64,000 bases of DNA from Rhizobium aethiopicum. GTDB lineage: Bacteria; Pseudomonadota; Alphaproteobacteria; Rhizobiales; Rhizobiaceae. Positions within the stretch are counted from its first letter, which is position 1. Each line of letters starts with the position of its first letter. The stretch lies in NCBI RefSeq assembly GCF_014197535.1, contig NZ_JACIFV010000004.1, positions 62,001-126,000 of the forward strand. The letters are read 5' to 3'. Under the pieces are notes generated by a model. The model had not been told where the DNA came from. It searched no databases and saw nothing but the letters and a program-made list of their open reading frames with translations. The position numbers were made by a program, and so were the translations under genes. Of this stretch, positions 29,053 through 37,468 are shown in pieces.

Positions 29053-29079
29053 GCGCCGGCGGCCAGCGGTCGCCGGCGC
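29053..29079. terminator. GC-rich hairpin after xylA
   Basis: GCGCCGGCGGCC and GGTCGCCGGCGC form a 12-bp stem with one mismatch and loop AGC, between convergent xylA and the next LacI gene. No T tract is present. Confidence 0.5.
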
Positions 29080-29102
29080 CACCCTCCTGGATTATTCTCC
29101 GT

Positions 29103-30134
29103 TCAGCGCTTCAACCAGTTGCGCGACGGTGCGGAGACGGAGTTTCGCACCACGAGATCCGGCCTCAGCAGGATCTCCGTCTCGGCCGGCTGGCCGTCGG
29201 ACAGAAGTTCCAATAGCAGCGCCATCGCCTGCTTGCCGATCGCCGTTCTCGGCTGGCGGATCGTCGTCAGCGACGGCGATATGAAGACCGCCTGCGGCAC
29301 GTCGTCGAAGCCGGTTACTGAGAAATCCCGCGGAATATCATAGCCTCGCGCGCCGAGCCCGATCATGACGCCGATCGCCGTCTGGTCGTTCACGCACATG
29401 AAGGCTGTGGGAAGCGTGTCGCGCATGAAAAGCTGCTCGACCGCATGCCGTCCGCTTTCGATCGTGCCGTCGCCCTCGAGCACGATCCGCAAGTCGGGCG
29501 GAACGCCGGCAGCGTCAAGACCAGCGTCGTACCCCATGCGGCGCCTGGTATAGGCGAGCCGGGTGCGGGAATCGCCGATGAAGGCGATCTTGCGATGGCC
29601 TTCGGCCAGCAGCAGGTCCACCGCTTTCCGAGCGCCTTCGGTATCGTCGACACCGACATAGGGAATGCCGCCGTTGAAGACCGGTTCGAAAACCCCGACG
29701 CTCGGCGGCAGCCGCGCCGTCATGGTCTGGTGACCGAAAGGCAGGATGCCAGTGAAGAGGATCAGTCCGGCCGCCTGGTTGGAGTTGAAGAATTTCAGAT
29801 ATTCCAGGCCGCGCTGGGCATCATTCTGGGTGTGGCCGATCAGGACGCCGTAGCCGTGGGCGCGGGCCTCGTTCTCCAGTCCGACGAGAATATTGGAAAA
29901 ATTGGGATCGCCGATATCGGGCGCCACCACCAGGATCATGTTGGAGCGGCCGAGCCGCAGGCTGCGCGCCATGGCATTGGTCGTATAGCCGGTGATGGCG
30001 ATCGCCTGGTTGACTTTGAGCCGTGTCGAGTTGGCGACCTTCTCCGGCGTGTGGATCGCCCGGGAAACCGTCGCGATGGAAACCTCTGCGATCCGGGCGA
30101 CGTCTTCGATTGTTGCGGGCGTGGAATTCGACAC
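29103..30134 (-). CDS. LacI-family regulator of the second sugar ABC operon
   Basis: A 343-residue LacI-type repressor: helix-turn-helix at 8-30 (TIEDVARIAEVSIATVSRAI), hinge NAMARSLRLGRSNMI, ligand domain with PDIGDPNFSNILVGLE and VTGFDDVPQAVFISPSLTTIRQP. It is divergent from the ABC transporter operon with tandem operators between, so it should control both. The GTG at 30134 is chosen because it gives the normal LacI N-terminus; a TTG at 30206 would add 24 unlikely residues. Confidence 0.87.
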   Translation of the reverse strand: MSNSTPATIEDVARIAEVSIATVSRAIHTPEKVANSTRLKVNQAIAITGYTTNAMARSLRLGRSNMILVVAPDIGDPNFSNILVGLENEARAHGYGVLIGHTQNDAQRGLEYLKFFNSNQAAGLILFTGILPFGHQTMTARLPPSVGVFEPVFNGGIPYVGVDDTEGARKAVDLLLAEGHRKIAFIGDSRTRLAYTRRRMGYDAGLDAAGVPPDLRIVLEGDGTIESGRHAVEQLFMRDTLPTAFMCVNDQTAIGVMIGLGARGYDIPRDFSVTGFDDVPQAVFISPSLTTIRQPRTAIGKQAMALLLELLSDGQPAETEILLRPDLVVRNSVSAPSRNWLKR

Positions 30135-30226
30135 TGGGCTCTGCCTTAAGGCTGTCTTCGCCGCGACACTACACAGACTTGTCGAGAGGTCAAAGGCAAG
30201 CGTCAACTCATCTGTGTTAATCCACG

Positions 30227-30263
30227 ATGTAAACCTTTACATGCCCGATGTAAAGGTTTACAT
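30227..30263. promoter_or_regulatory. Tandem LacI-type operators
   Basis: ATGTAAA-CC-TTTACAT (30227-30242), a 5-base spacer, and ATGTAAA-GG-TTTACAT (30248-30263). Each is a 16-bp palindrome apart from its central pair; the second is the exact reverse complement of the first, and the centres are 21 bases apart, two helical turns. They lie 93 bases from the regulator start and about 130 from the ABC operon start. Confidence 0.8.
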
Positions 30264-30392
30264 AAGGCTCGAAGCGGACGGGAGCCGCATGCGCGTGCCT
30301 GTTTGAGAGCCTGAGGCGGTTTTCAGAAGGAAAATGTGCGCTAGTTCAAAACGGAGCGTTGCCGGAGTGCGGCGCTCTAGGGGGAGGGCATA

Positions 30393-31919
30393 ATGACCGT
30401 GGAGATCGCCGACACCGCACCCGTGGTGCTGTCCGCCAGGCGCATATGCAAATCCTTCAGCGGCGTGCAGGTCCTCTTCAGCGTCAACTTCGATCTCCGC
30501 GCCGGCGAAATCCATGCGCTCATGGGCGAAAACGGCGCCGGCAAATCGACGCTCGTCAAGGTGCTTTCAGGTTTCGAACAGCCGAGTTCCGGCGAAATCC
30601 TGCTCGACGGCAAGCCTGTGGTGCTGCCGCCGAATGGTGCCGCGGAAGCGCTCGGCATTGTCATCATCCATCAGGAATTCAACCTCGCCGACCATCTGAC
30701 CGTGACGGAGAGTCTTTTCCTCGGTCGCGAAGTCACGCATCTCGGCGTGCTCGACCGCAAATATATGCGCGCCGAGACGCGCAAGGTTCTCGACGTGCTC
30801 GGTTCGCATGTCGATGAGAATGCTTTGATCAGCACGCTTTCCATCGCCGACAAGCAAATGGTCGAGATCGCCAAGGCGATCAGCCGCGATGCGCGCGTCG
30901 TGTTCATGGATGAGCCGACCGCCGTGTTGTCGCGGGAAGAGACCAATATGCTGTTCAAGCAGGTCCGCAAGCTGCGCGACCAAGGCACGAGCTTCGTCTT
31001 CGTGTCCCACAAGCTCGACGAGGTGATGGAGCTGACCGATCGGGTGACGGTGCTGCGCGACGGCCAGTGGATCAAGACGTCGCCGACCTCCATTCTCGAC
31101 GGGGAATCGATCGCACAGCTGATGGTCGGCCGCGAACTTTCCAGCCTCTATCCCGCCAAAGTCGAACCCGATGTCGACGAGGAGGTCGTCCTCAGCATCG
31201 CCTCGGTTTCAACAGGCTATGTCAGGGATGCGAGCTTCGAAGTGCGCAAGGGCGAGATCATCGGTTTTTCCGGCCTGATCGGCTCCGGCCGTACCGAGTT
31301 GATGGAGGCGATTGCCGGACTGCGGCCCCGCCTCGAGGGCGAGGTGGTCATCAAGGGGCAAGCGGTCCCCTCCGGCGATGTGCATGCGGCCAATCGCTGC
31401 GGTCTTGCCTATATGACCAAGGACCGCAAGTCGAAGGGTCTGCTGCTGCGCTCCGGCATGGCGACCAATCTGACGCTGCAATCGCTCGGAAGACATTCGC
31501 GCCACGGCTATCTCAGCCCGAACAGCGAGGCGGCCGCACTGGCGAAAGCCAAGCGCCGCTTCGACATCAGGGTTCGCGACACCAACATCGTCGCCGGCCG
31601 CATGTCGGGCGGAAACCAGCAGAAGCTGCTGCTCGCCAAGGTCATGGAGACCGATCCTGACATCATCATCATCGACGAGCCGACGCGCGGCATCGATGTC
31701 GGCACCAAGCAGCAGATCTATCATTTCATTTCGGCGCTCGCCCGGGACGGCCGGTCAATCATCGTCGTTTCGTCGGAAATGCCCGAAGTCATCGGGCTCT
31801 GCACGAGAGTGGCCGTGATGCGCGAAGGACGAATCGTCGGCGTGCTCGAGGGCGACGAGATTTCCGAGCAGGAGATCATGCGTTACGCCGCCGGGCTCAA
31901 AAAGAAGGTGGCTGCGTGA
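30393..31919 (+). CDS. Ribose-class sugar ABC transporter ATPase (two domains)
   Basis: A 508-residue protein with two ATPase domains, as in RbsA, MglA and XylG. Domain 1 has Walker A GENGAGKST at about 45-53, signature LSIADKQMVEIAKA and Walker B VVFMDEPTAVLS. Domain 2 has the usual degenerate loop SGLIGSGRTE and intact signature MSGGNQQKLLLAK. The ATG follows AGGGGGAGGG. It is the first gene of the operon under the tandem operators. Confidence 0.95.
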   Translation: MTVEIADTAPVVLSARRICKSFSGVQVLFSVNFDLRAGEIHALMGENGAGKSTLVKVLSGFEQPSSGEILLDGKPVVLPPNGAAEALGIVIIHQEFNLADHLTVTESLFLGREVTHLGVLDRKYMRAETRKVLDVLGSHVDENALISTLSIADKQMVEIAKAISRDARVVFMDEPTAVLSREETNMLFKQVRKLRDQGTSFVFVSHKLDEVMELTDRVTVLRDGQWIKTSPTSILDGESIAQLMVGRELSSLYPAKVEPDVDEEVVLSIASVSTGYVRDASFEVRKGEIIGFSGLIGSGRTELMEAIAGLRPRLEGEVVIKGQAVPSGDVHAANRCGLAYMTKDRKSKGLLLRSGMATNLTLQSLGRHSRHGYLSPNSEAAALAKAKRRFDIRVRDTNIVAGRMSGGNQQKLLLAKVMETDPDIIIIDEPTRGIDVGTKQQIYHFISALARDGRSIIVVSSEMPEVIGLCTRVAVMREGRIVGVLEGDEISEQEIMRYAAGLKKKVAA

Positions 31920-31990
31920 GGGCGGAGCGAGATTTCGCCGACGCGCACAATAGATAGGATACCCAGACGAACTGGGACGGGAGGTTGGTT

Positions 31991-33001
31991 TTGGACATGA
32001 GCGCTAACGAGGAGACCAGGGCGATCCGGCGCAGGTCCTGGCGTGACGTTGATCTGCGCGCGGTTGCACCGTTTGCCGCCTTGGCCTTGCTCCTGATTGT
32101 CGGCGCACTGGTCAACCCGAATTTCATCGGCATCACCAATCTTGCCAACGTCGCGACACGCTGCGCTTTCATCGCCATTATCGCGGTCGGCGCCACCTTC
32201 GTGATCTCGGCCGGAGATCTCGACCTTTCCGTCGGCTCGATGGTCGCCTTCGTCGCCAGCCTGATGATCCTGCTCATCAATTCGGGCGTCATTGCCGATC
32301 CGGTGCTGATGCTGACGGCCGCGGTGGTGTTTACGGTGATTGCGGGGGCTCTTTGCGGCCTCGCAAACGGCCTCATCACCACCGTCGGCAAGATCGAGCC
32401 TTTCATCGCCACACTCGGCACAATGGGCATTTATCGCGGCCTGACCACCTGGCTGTCGCAGGGCGGCGCGATCACCTTGCGCTCGAGTGAAATCCAGACG
32501 CTCTACCGTCCGGCCTATTTCGGCAATATTCTCGGCATTCCCGTGCCGATCGCCGTGATCCTCGTCGTCACCGCGATTGCAGCCTTCATCCTCTACCGCA
32601 CCCGTTACGGCCGCCATGTCGTGGCTGTCGGTTCGAACAGTGACGTCGCGCGCTATTCGGGCATTGCCGTCAACCGCGTGCGCACCATTGCCTTCGTCAT
32701 CCAGGGCCTCTGTGTGGCGATTGCCGTGCTGCTCTATGTGCCGCGTCTCGGATCCACCTCGGCAACGACCGGCATCCTGTGGGAGCTGCAGGCCATTACC
32801 GCCGTCGTCGTCGGCGGCACGGCTCTCAAGGGTGGCGCAGGCCGGGTCTGGGGCACCATCTGCGGCGCCTTCATTCTCGAACTCGTCGGCAACATCATGC
32901 TGCTTTCGAACTTCATCAGCGAATATCTCATCGGCGCGATCCAGGGTGCAATCATCATCATCGCCATGCTGGTGCAGCGGTCGCTGGTTCGCAAATCCTA
33001 A
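31991..33001 (+). CDS. Ribose-class sugar ABC transporter permease
   Basis: A permease of about 336 residues of the RbsC/XylH type with eight to ten membrane segments; VISAGDLDLSVGSMVAFV and AITAVVVGGTALKGGAGRVWGT are the family hallmarks. GGGAGG is six bases before a TTG at 31991; an ATG two codons later (31997) is 12 bases from it. I favour the TTG by spacing, but either is possible. It forms the homodimeric channel for the transporter. Confidence 0.93.
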   Translation: MDMSANEETRAIRRRSWRDVDLRAVAPFAALALLLIVGALVNPNFIGITNLANVATRCAFIAIIAVGATFVISAGDLDLSVGSMVAFVASLMILLINSGVIADPVLMLTAAVVFTVIAGALCGLANGLITTVGKIEPFIATLGTMGIYRGLTTWLSQGGAITLRSSEIQTLYRPAYFGNILGIPVPIAVILVVTAIAAFILYRTRYGRHVVAVGSNSDVARYSGIAVNRVRTIAFVIQGLCVAIAVLLYVPRLGSTSATTGILWELQAITAVVVGGTALKGGAGRVWGTICGAFILELVGNIMLLSNFISEYLIGAIQGAIIIIAMLVQRSLVRKS

Positions 33002-33087
33002 GGCAAAGAACTTCTCGGATTGGCCGGGCTTGACAGGGCACCCGGCTCGGATTGGACAAGTCCCTGATATTTTTGGGAGGAAATAGC

Positions 33088-34035
33088 ATGCGCAAGCTCA
33101 TGTTGGGTCTGGCGGTTGCGGGGGTGGCTTTTGCCGGTGCAGCCTATGCCCAGGACAAGAACTACACGATCGGTGTGTCCATTCCGGCCGCCGATCACGG
33201 CTGGACCTCCGGCGTCGTGTTCCATGCCGAGCGTATCGCCAAGAAGCTGATGGCGGAACATCCGGGCCTGAACGTCATCGTCAAGACCTCGCCGGATGCC
33301 GCGACGCAGGCAAACGCCGTGCAGGACCTCGATACGCAAGGCATCGATGCACTCGTCATCCTGCCGTCGGATCCGGATCCGCTCGTCAACGCCATCAAGG
33401 AGGTCAAGGACAAGGGCAAGTTCGTCGCGCTTGTCGACCGCGCGCCGTCGAATAACGACAATTCCGTGCGCGATCTTTACGTTGCCGGCAACAACCCTGC
33501 ACTCGGTGAAGTCGCTGGCAAATATATTGCCGAAAAGACGCCGGAAGCCGAAGTTGTCGTTATCCGCGGTCTGCCGATCCCGATCGATCAGCAGCGCCAG
33601 GACGGCTTCGACAAGGGTATTGCCGGCTCCAAGGTCAAGGTTCTCGACCGCCAGTATGGCAACTGGAACCGCGACGACGCCTTCAAGGTGATGCAGGACT
33701 ATCTGACGAAGTACCCGAAGATCGACGTCGTCTGGTGCCAGGACGATGATATGGCCGTCGGCGTTCTTCAGGCGATCGAGCAGGCCAAGCGCACCGACAT
33801 TCAGTATGTCGTCGCCGGCGCCGGCTCCAAGGACATGGTCAAGAAGGTCATGGATGGCGACAAGCTGATCCCGGTCGACGTTCTCTATCCGCCGGCGATG
33901 GTCGGTACGGCAATGGAGTTGACGGCGGCGGCGCTCTACGACCAGGTTCCCGTTCACGGCAACTACATCCTCGACGCGACGCTCGTCACCAAGGAGAATG
34001 CCAAGAACTTCTACTTCCCGGATTCTCCGTTCTGA
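33088..34035 (+). CDS. Sugar ABC transporter substrate-binding protein
   Basis: A 315-residue periplasmic protein of the ribose-binding type. The signal peptide is MRKLMLGLAVAGVAFAGAAYAQ, cut after AYA. The mature protein begins NYTIGVSIPAADHGWTSGVV and has the GIDALVILPSDPDPL, NPALGEVAGKYIAEKT and DVVWCQDDDMAVGVLQAI segments of the family. The ATG follows GGGAGG. The sugar cannot be named from sequence; neighbouring genes suggest a hexose or pentose derivative. A strong terminator follows. Confidence 0.93.
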   Translation: MRKLMLGLAVAGVAFAGAAYAQDKNYTIGVSIPAADHGWTSGVVFHAERIAKKLMAEHPGLNVIVKTSPDAATQANAVQDLDTQGIDALVILPSDPDPLVNAIKEVKDKGKFVALVDRAPSNNDNSVRDLYVAGNNPALGEVAGKYIAEKTPEAEVVVIRGLPIPIDQQRQDGFDKGIAGSKVKVLDRQYGNWNRDDAFKVMQDYLTKYPKIDVVWCQDDDMAVGVLQAIEQAKRTDIQYVVAGAGSKDMVKKVMDGDKLIPVDVLYPPAMVGTAMELTAAALYDQVPVHGNYILDATLVTKENAKNFYFPDSPF

Positions 34036-34052
34036 TCACCCGGTCAAGAGGG

Positions 34053-34083
34053 TGCGCCCATTCGCAAGGATGGGCGCATTTTT
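34053..34083 (+). terminator. Intrinsic terminator after the binding-protein gene
   Basis: TGCGCCCAT (34053-34061) with ATGGGCGCA (34070-34078) and T5 after it. It separates the importer from the isomerase/dehydrogenase genes, which therefore need read-through or their own promoter within 34084-34282, where I see no clear one. Confidence 0.85.
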
Positions 34084-34282
34084 ATGCCTCACGTGGCGGA
34101 CGGCGAAATGCTGCACGTACCTCTTGCCCGCCACGGCCCATCATGATTAGGTCGCAGCCATACCGCATCTGGCCTCGCGCCAAATCCGGCGGCAAGTGCG
34201 AGGAGGCACCTTGCCCCCGCCGAAATGCGTGCTACAAGTTCTTCAGAAACGTTTACGGTCGATATTCAGGGAGGAATCTGAC

Positions 34283-35335
34283 ATGAAGACGATCAAGGGC
34301 CCGGGCCTTTTCCTTGGCCAGTTCGCGGGCGATACCGCGCCTTTCAATTCCTGGGACGCGATCACCAAATGGGCGGCCGACATCGGTTACAAGGGCGTTC
34401 AGGTTCCGACCTGGGCGAGCCAGCTGATCGATCTGAAGAAGGCCGCGACCTCCAAGGATTATTGCGACGAGTTCGCCGGCAAGGCTCGTGAAAACGGCAT
34501 CGAAATCACCGAGCTTTCGACCCATCTGCAAGGTCAGCTGGTTGCCGTTCACCCCGCCTATGACGAAGCATTCGACGGCTTTGCGGCGCCCGAGGTGCGC
34601 GGCAATCCGAAAGCCCGTCAGGAATGGGCGGTCGAGCAGGTCAAGATGGCGCTGACCGCATCGAAAAATCTCGGCCTCAAGGCGCATGCGACCTTCTCCG
34701 GCGCGCTTGCCTGGCCTTTCATCTATCCCTGGCCGCAGCGTCCCGCCGGTCTGGTGGAGACCGCCTTCGACGAGCTTGCCCGCCGCTGGACGCCGATCCT
34801 CAACCATGCCGATGAGAACGGCATCGATGTCTGCTACGAGATCCATCCGGGCGAGGACCTGCATGACGGCATCACCTTCGAGATGTTCCTGGAGCGGGTG
34901 AAGAACCATCCGCGCGCCAACATGCTCTACGATCCCTCGCATTACATCCTGCAATGCCTCGACTATCTCGAGAACATCGACATCTACAAGGACCGCATCA
35001 AGATGTTCCACGTCAAGGATGCTGAGTTCAATCCGACCGGGCGCCAGGGCGTCTACGGTGGCTATCAGGGCTGGGTGGAACGCGCCGGTCGCTTCCGATC
35101 GCTCGGTGACGGTCAGGTCGATTTCGGTGCGGTCTTCTCGAAGATGACGGCCAATAATTTCGATGGCTGGGCCGTGGTCGAATGGGAATGCGCGCTGAAG
35201 CATCCTGAGGACGGCGCCCGCGAGGGGGCGGAATTCGTTGCCGCGCATATCATCCGCGTCACGGAAAAGGCCTTCGACGATTTTGCCGGTAGCGGCACCG
35301 ATCAGGCGGCCAATCGGCGGATGCTCGGACTTTAA
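34283..35335 (+). CDS. TIM-barrel sugar isomerase/epimerase (AP_endonuc_2 family)
   Basis: A 350-residue protein of the xylose-isomerase-like TIM-barrel superfamily. Probable metal ligands lie in CYEIHPGEDLHD, NMLYDPSHYIL, KMFHVKDAEFN and the final VVEWECALKHPEDG. Relatives are isomerases, epimerases and lyases of sugars, inositol or 3-keto sugars. The ATG follows GGGAGGAA. It is followed by a Gfo/Idh/MocA dehydrogenase after a palindromic element, a pairing often seen in rhizobial sugar-oxidation pathways; the exact reaction is unknown. Confidence 0.88.
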   Translation: MKTIKGPGLFLGQFAGDTAPFNSWDAITKWAADIGYKGVQVPTWASQLIDLKKAATSKDYCDEFAGKARENGIEITELSTHLQGQLVAVHPAYDEAFDGFAAPEVRGNPKARQEWAVEQVKMALTASKNLGLKAHATFSGALAWPFIYPWPQRPAGLVETAFDELARRWTPILNHADENGIDVCYEIHPGEDLHDGITFEMFLERVKNHPRANMLYDPSHYILQCLDYLENIDIYKDRIKMFHVKDAEFNPTGRQGVYGGYQGWVERAGRFRSLGDGQVDFGAVFSKMTANNFDGWAVVEWECALKHPEDGAREGAEFVAAHIIRVTEKAFDDFAGSGTDQAANRRMLGL

Positions 35336-35354
35336 ATGAAAGGCGTGCCGTGAG

Positions 35355-35497
35355 GCTGCCCCTCACCCTAACCCTCTCCCCGTTTTGACGGGGAGAGGGG
35401 ATTTGCCACACCGGGCGACGGAGTTGGCATCGACGTCGCCGCATATGCCTTCTCCCCGCGAGCGGGGAGAAGGTGGCGGCAGCCGGATGAGGGGCGC
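35355..35497. repeat. Palindromic element between isomerase and dehydrogenase genes
   Basis: Contains the hairpin CCCTCTCCCCGT-TTTG-ACGGGGAGAGGG (35372-35399) and CTTCTCCCCGC...GCGGGGAGAAG (35449-35472), between outer GCCCCTCACCC and GGATGAGGGGC. It shares this layout with 27571-27690. Confidence 0.8.
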
Positions 35498-35531
35498 GCA
35501 TCCGCACCAGGTTCAATTTCAGGAGGAATCA

Positions 35532-36719
35532 ATGGCAATCGAAGCTTCATCGGAACAGACCCGCGAGCCGCGCATCCGGCTTGGCATGGTGGGCGGCGGC
35601 GCGGGCGCGTTCATCGGTGCGGTGCACCGCATTGCGGCGCGCATCGACGATCAGTACGATCTTATTGCCGGCGCGCTGTCGTCGACGCCTGAGAAGGCGG
35701 TTCAGTCCGGCCGCGATCTTGGCCTCGACCCGTCGCGGATCTATTCCTGCTACCGCGAGATGGCGATCCGTGAGGCGAAGCTGAAGAACGGCATCGAGGC
35801 AGTGGCGATCGTCACCCCGAACCACGTGCATTACGACGCGGCCAAGGAATTTCTGAAACGCGGCATCCATGTCATCTGCGACAAGCCGCTGACATCGATC
35901 CTTGCCGATGCGAAGAAGCTGAAAAAGGTGGCCGACGAGAGCGGCGCCCTGTTCGTGTTGACGCATAATTACACCGGCTATCCGATGGTTCGTCAGGCGC
36001 GCGAGATGATCGCGAACGGCGAACTTGGCGATATCAGAGTGGTCCAGGCCGAATATCCGCAGGATTGGCTGACGGAAGCGGTCGAGCAGACCGGCCAGAA
36101 ACAGGCTGCCTGGCGCACCGATCCGGCGCAGTCCGGCGTCGGCGGGTCCACAGGCGATATCGGCACGCATGCGTATAATCTCGCCTCCTTCATCACCGGG
36201 CTGGAACTCGACAGCCTGGCCGCCGATCTCGACAGTTTCGTTCCCGGCCGCCGGCTGGATGATAATGCCCATGTCATGCTGCGCTTCAAGGCGAAGGGTT
36301 CGGAGAAGTCGGCCAAGGGCATGCTCTGGTGCAGCCAGGTGGCGCCCGGCCATGAAAACGGCCTGATGGTCCGCGTTTACGGCACCAAGGGCGGCCTGGA
36401 ATGGACCCAGAAGGACCCGAACTACCTCTGGTACACGCCGTTCGGCGAGCCGAAGCGGCTGATCACCCGCGGCGGCGCCGGCGCCGGCGCAGCGGCCGGT
36501 CGTGTCTCGCGCGTGCCGTCGGGGCATCCGGAAGGTTACCTCGAGGCGTTCGCGACGATTTATACGGAAGCTGCGCATGCGATCAACGCCCGCAAGAAGG
36601 GCAAGGACGTGGACAAGGCAGTGGTCTACCCGACAGTCGACGACGGCGTGAAGGGCGTGGCCTTCGTCGAGGCCTGCGTTGCCTCGTCCAAGAAGAACGG
36701 CGCTTGGGTGAAACTCTAA
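35532..36719 (+). CDS. Gfo/Idh/MocA-family sugar dehydrogenase
   Basis: A 395-residue NAD(P)-dependent oxidoreductase. The Rossmann start is RLGMVGGGAGAFIGAVHR at about 17-34, the family Lys lies in HVICDKPLTS near 115-124, and the substrate half has QSGVGGSTGDIGTHAYNLA, where the GDIGTH Asp and His are the usual catalytic pair. Relatives oxidise sugar or inositol hydroxyls. AGGAGG is five bases before the ATG. It follows the TIM-barrel gene and probably acts in the same pathway. Confidence 0.92.
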   Translation: MAIEASSEQTREPRIRLGMVGGGAGAFIGAVHRIAARIDDQYDLIAGALSSTPEKAVQSGRDLGLDPSRIYSCYREMAIREAKLKNGIEAVAIVTPNHVHYDAAKEFLKRGIHVICDKPLTSILADAKKLKKVADESGALFVLTHNYTGYPMVRQAREMIANGELGDIRVVQAEYPQDWLTEAVEQTGQKQAAWRTDPAQSGVGGSTGDIGTHAYNLASFITGLELDSLAADLDSFVPGRRLDDNAHVMLRFKAKGSEKSAKGMLWCSQVAPGHENGLMVRVYGTKGGLEWTQKDPNYLWYTPFGEPKRLITRGGAGAGAAAGRVSRVPSGHPEGYLEAFATIYTEAAHAINARKKGKDVDKAVVYPTVDDGVKGVAFVEACVASSKKNGAWVKL

Positions 36720-36800
36720 GCTTTGGCAATCGGCGCCTCAGATGGCGCGGACCGCAAGAAATGCCGAGGCAGTCTTGCCGCCTCGGTTGTCCGCCATGTG

Positions 36801-37202
36801 TCAGGCCGCAGCGCGGTTGCGCTTCATGAGCGCGTCGACGCTGAGCGGCCCGGCGCCTGCCGCCACCAAATAGAGAAACACGAAGCAGAACAGGATCGCG
36901 GCGACGCCGCCGTTCTGCGCGGGATAAAAGCTCTTTCCGGCATGGCCGATGAAATAGGCGAAAGCCATCAGGCCCGAGAGCACGAAGGCTGCGATGCGCG
37001 TCTGGAATCCCACCAGAACGAGGAAGCCGAGAGTGAGTTCGATCAATCCGGCAATCCAGGAGAGCGAGCCCATCGGCGGCACGCTTGCCGCGGCCGGAAA
37101 GTGCAAAATCTTCTGCGTTCCGTAGCTGAAAAGCACGAGCGACGAGACGATGCGCAGCAGGCTCAGCAGATGCGGCTGCAGCAGATAGATCGAAGACAGC
37201 AT
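36801..37202 (-). CDS. DoxX-family membrane protein
   Basis: A 133-residue protein with four membrane segments in DoxX order: SLLRIVSSLVLFSYGTQKIL, LSWIAGLIELTLGFLVLVG, FVLSGLMAFAYFIGHAGKSF and NGGVAAILFCFVFLYLVAAG. Function is unknown. AAAGGA is six bases before the ATG. A CCGAGGC-N9-GCCTCGG hairpin at 36764-36786 lies just beyond its stop, between this gene and the convergent dehydrogenase. Confidence 0.88.
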   Translation of the reverse strand: MLSSIYLLQPHLLSLLRIVSSLVLFSYGTQKILHFPAAASVPPMGSLSWIAGLIELTLGFLVLVGFQTRIAAFVLSGLMAFAYFIGHAGKSFYPAQNGGVAAILFCFVFLYLVAAGAGPLSVDALMKRNRAAA

Positions 37203-37468
37203 GGGATTCCTTTCATGCTTGCGAATGTCTCCGCTGTGTAGTGATCATCGCCCTGGAGCAAATCACGACTGCTGACATTCGCGTTATGAGAGCAATCGGA
37301 GGCGAAAAACGCGGCAGGTCGAGGCGGCTGGCCTGCGCAGTCGCTGCCGCTCGATAGCCTATACTGTAACGTTGCAGTTTTTCTGCTGCCGGGCCTGTAC
37401 TTTGCTTACCGGCTTGGCTAAATCCGAGCCCCACGGTCAATTCAGATGCTGAGAGACAGGTTTTACAG

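Noticed and set aside
36723..37241. Open frame of 172 codons on the plus strand
   Set aside because: Antisense to the DoxX gene, charged and low in hydrophobic pattern.
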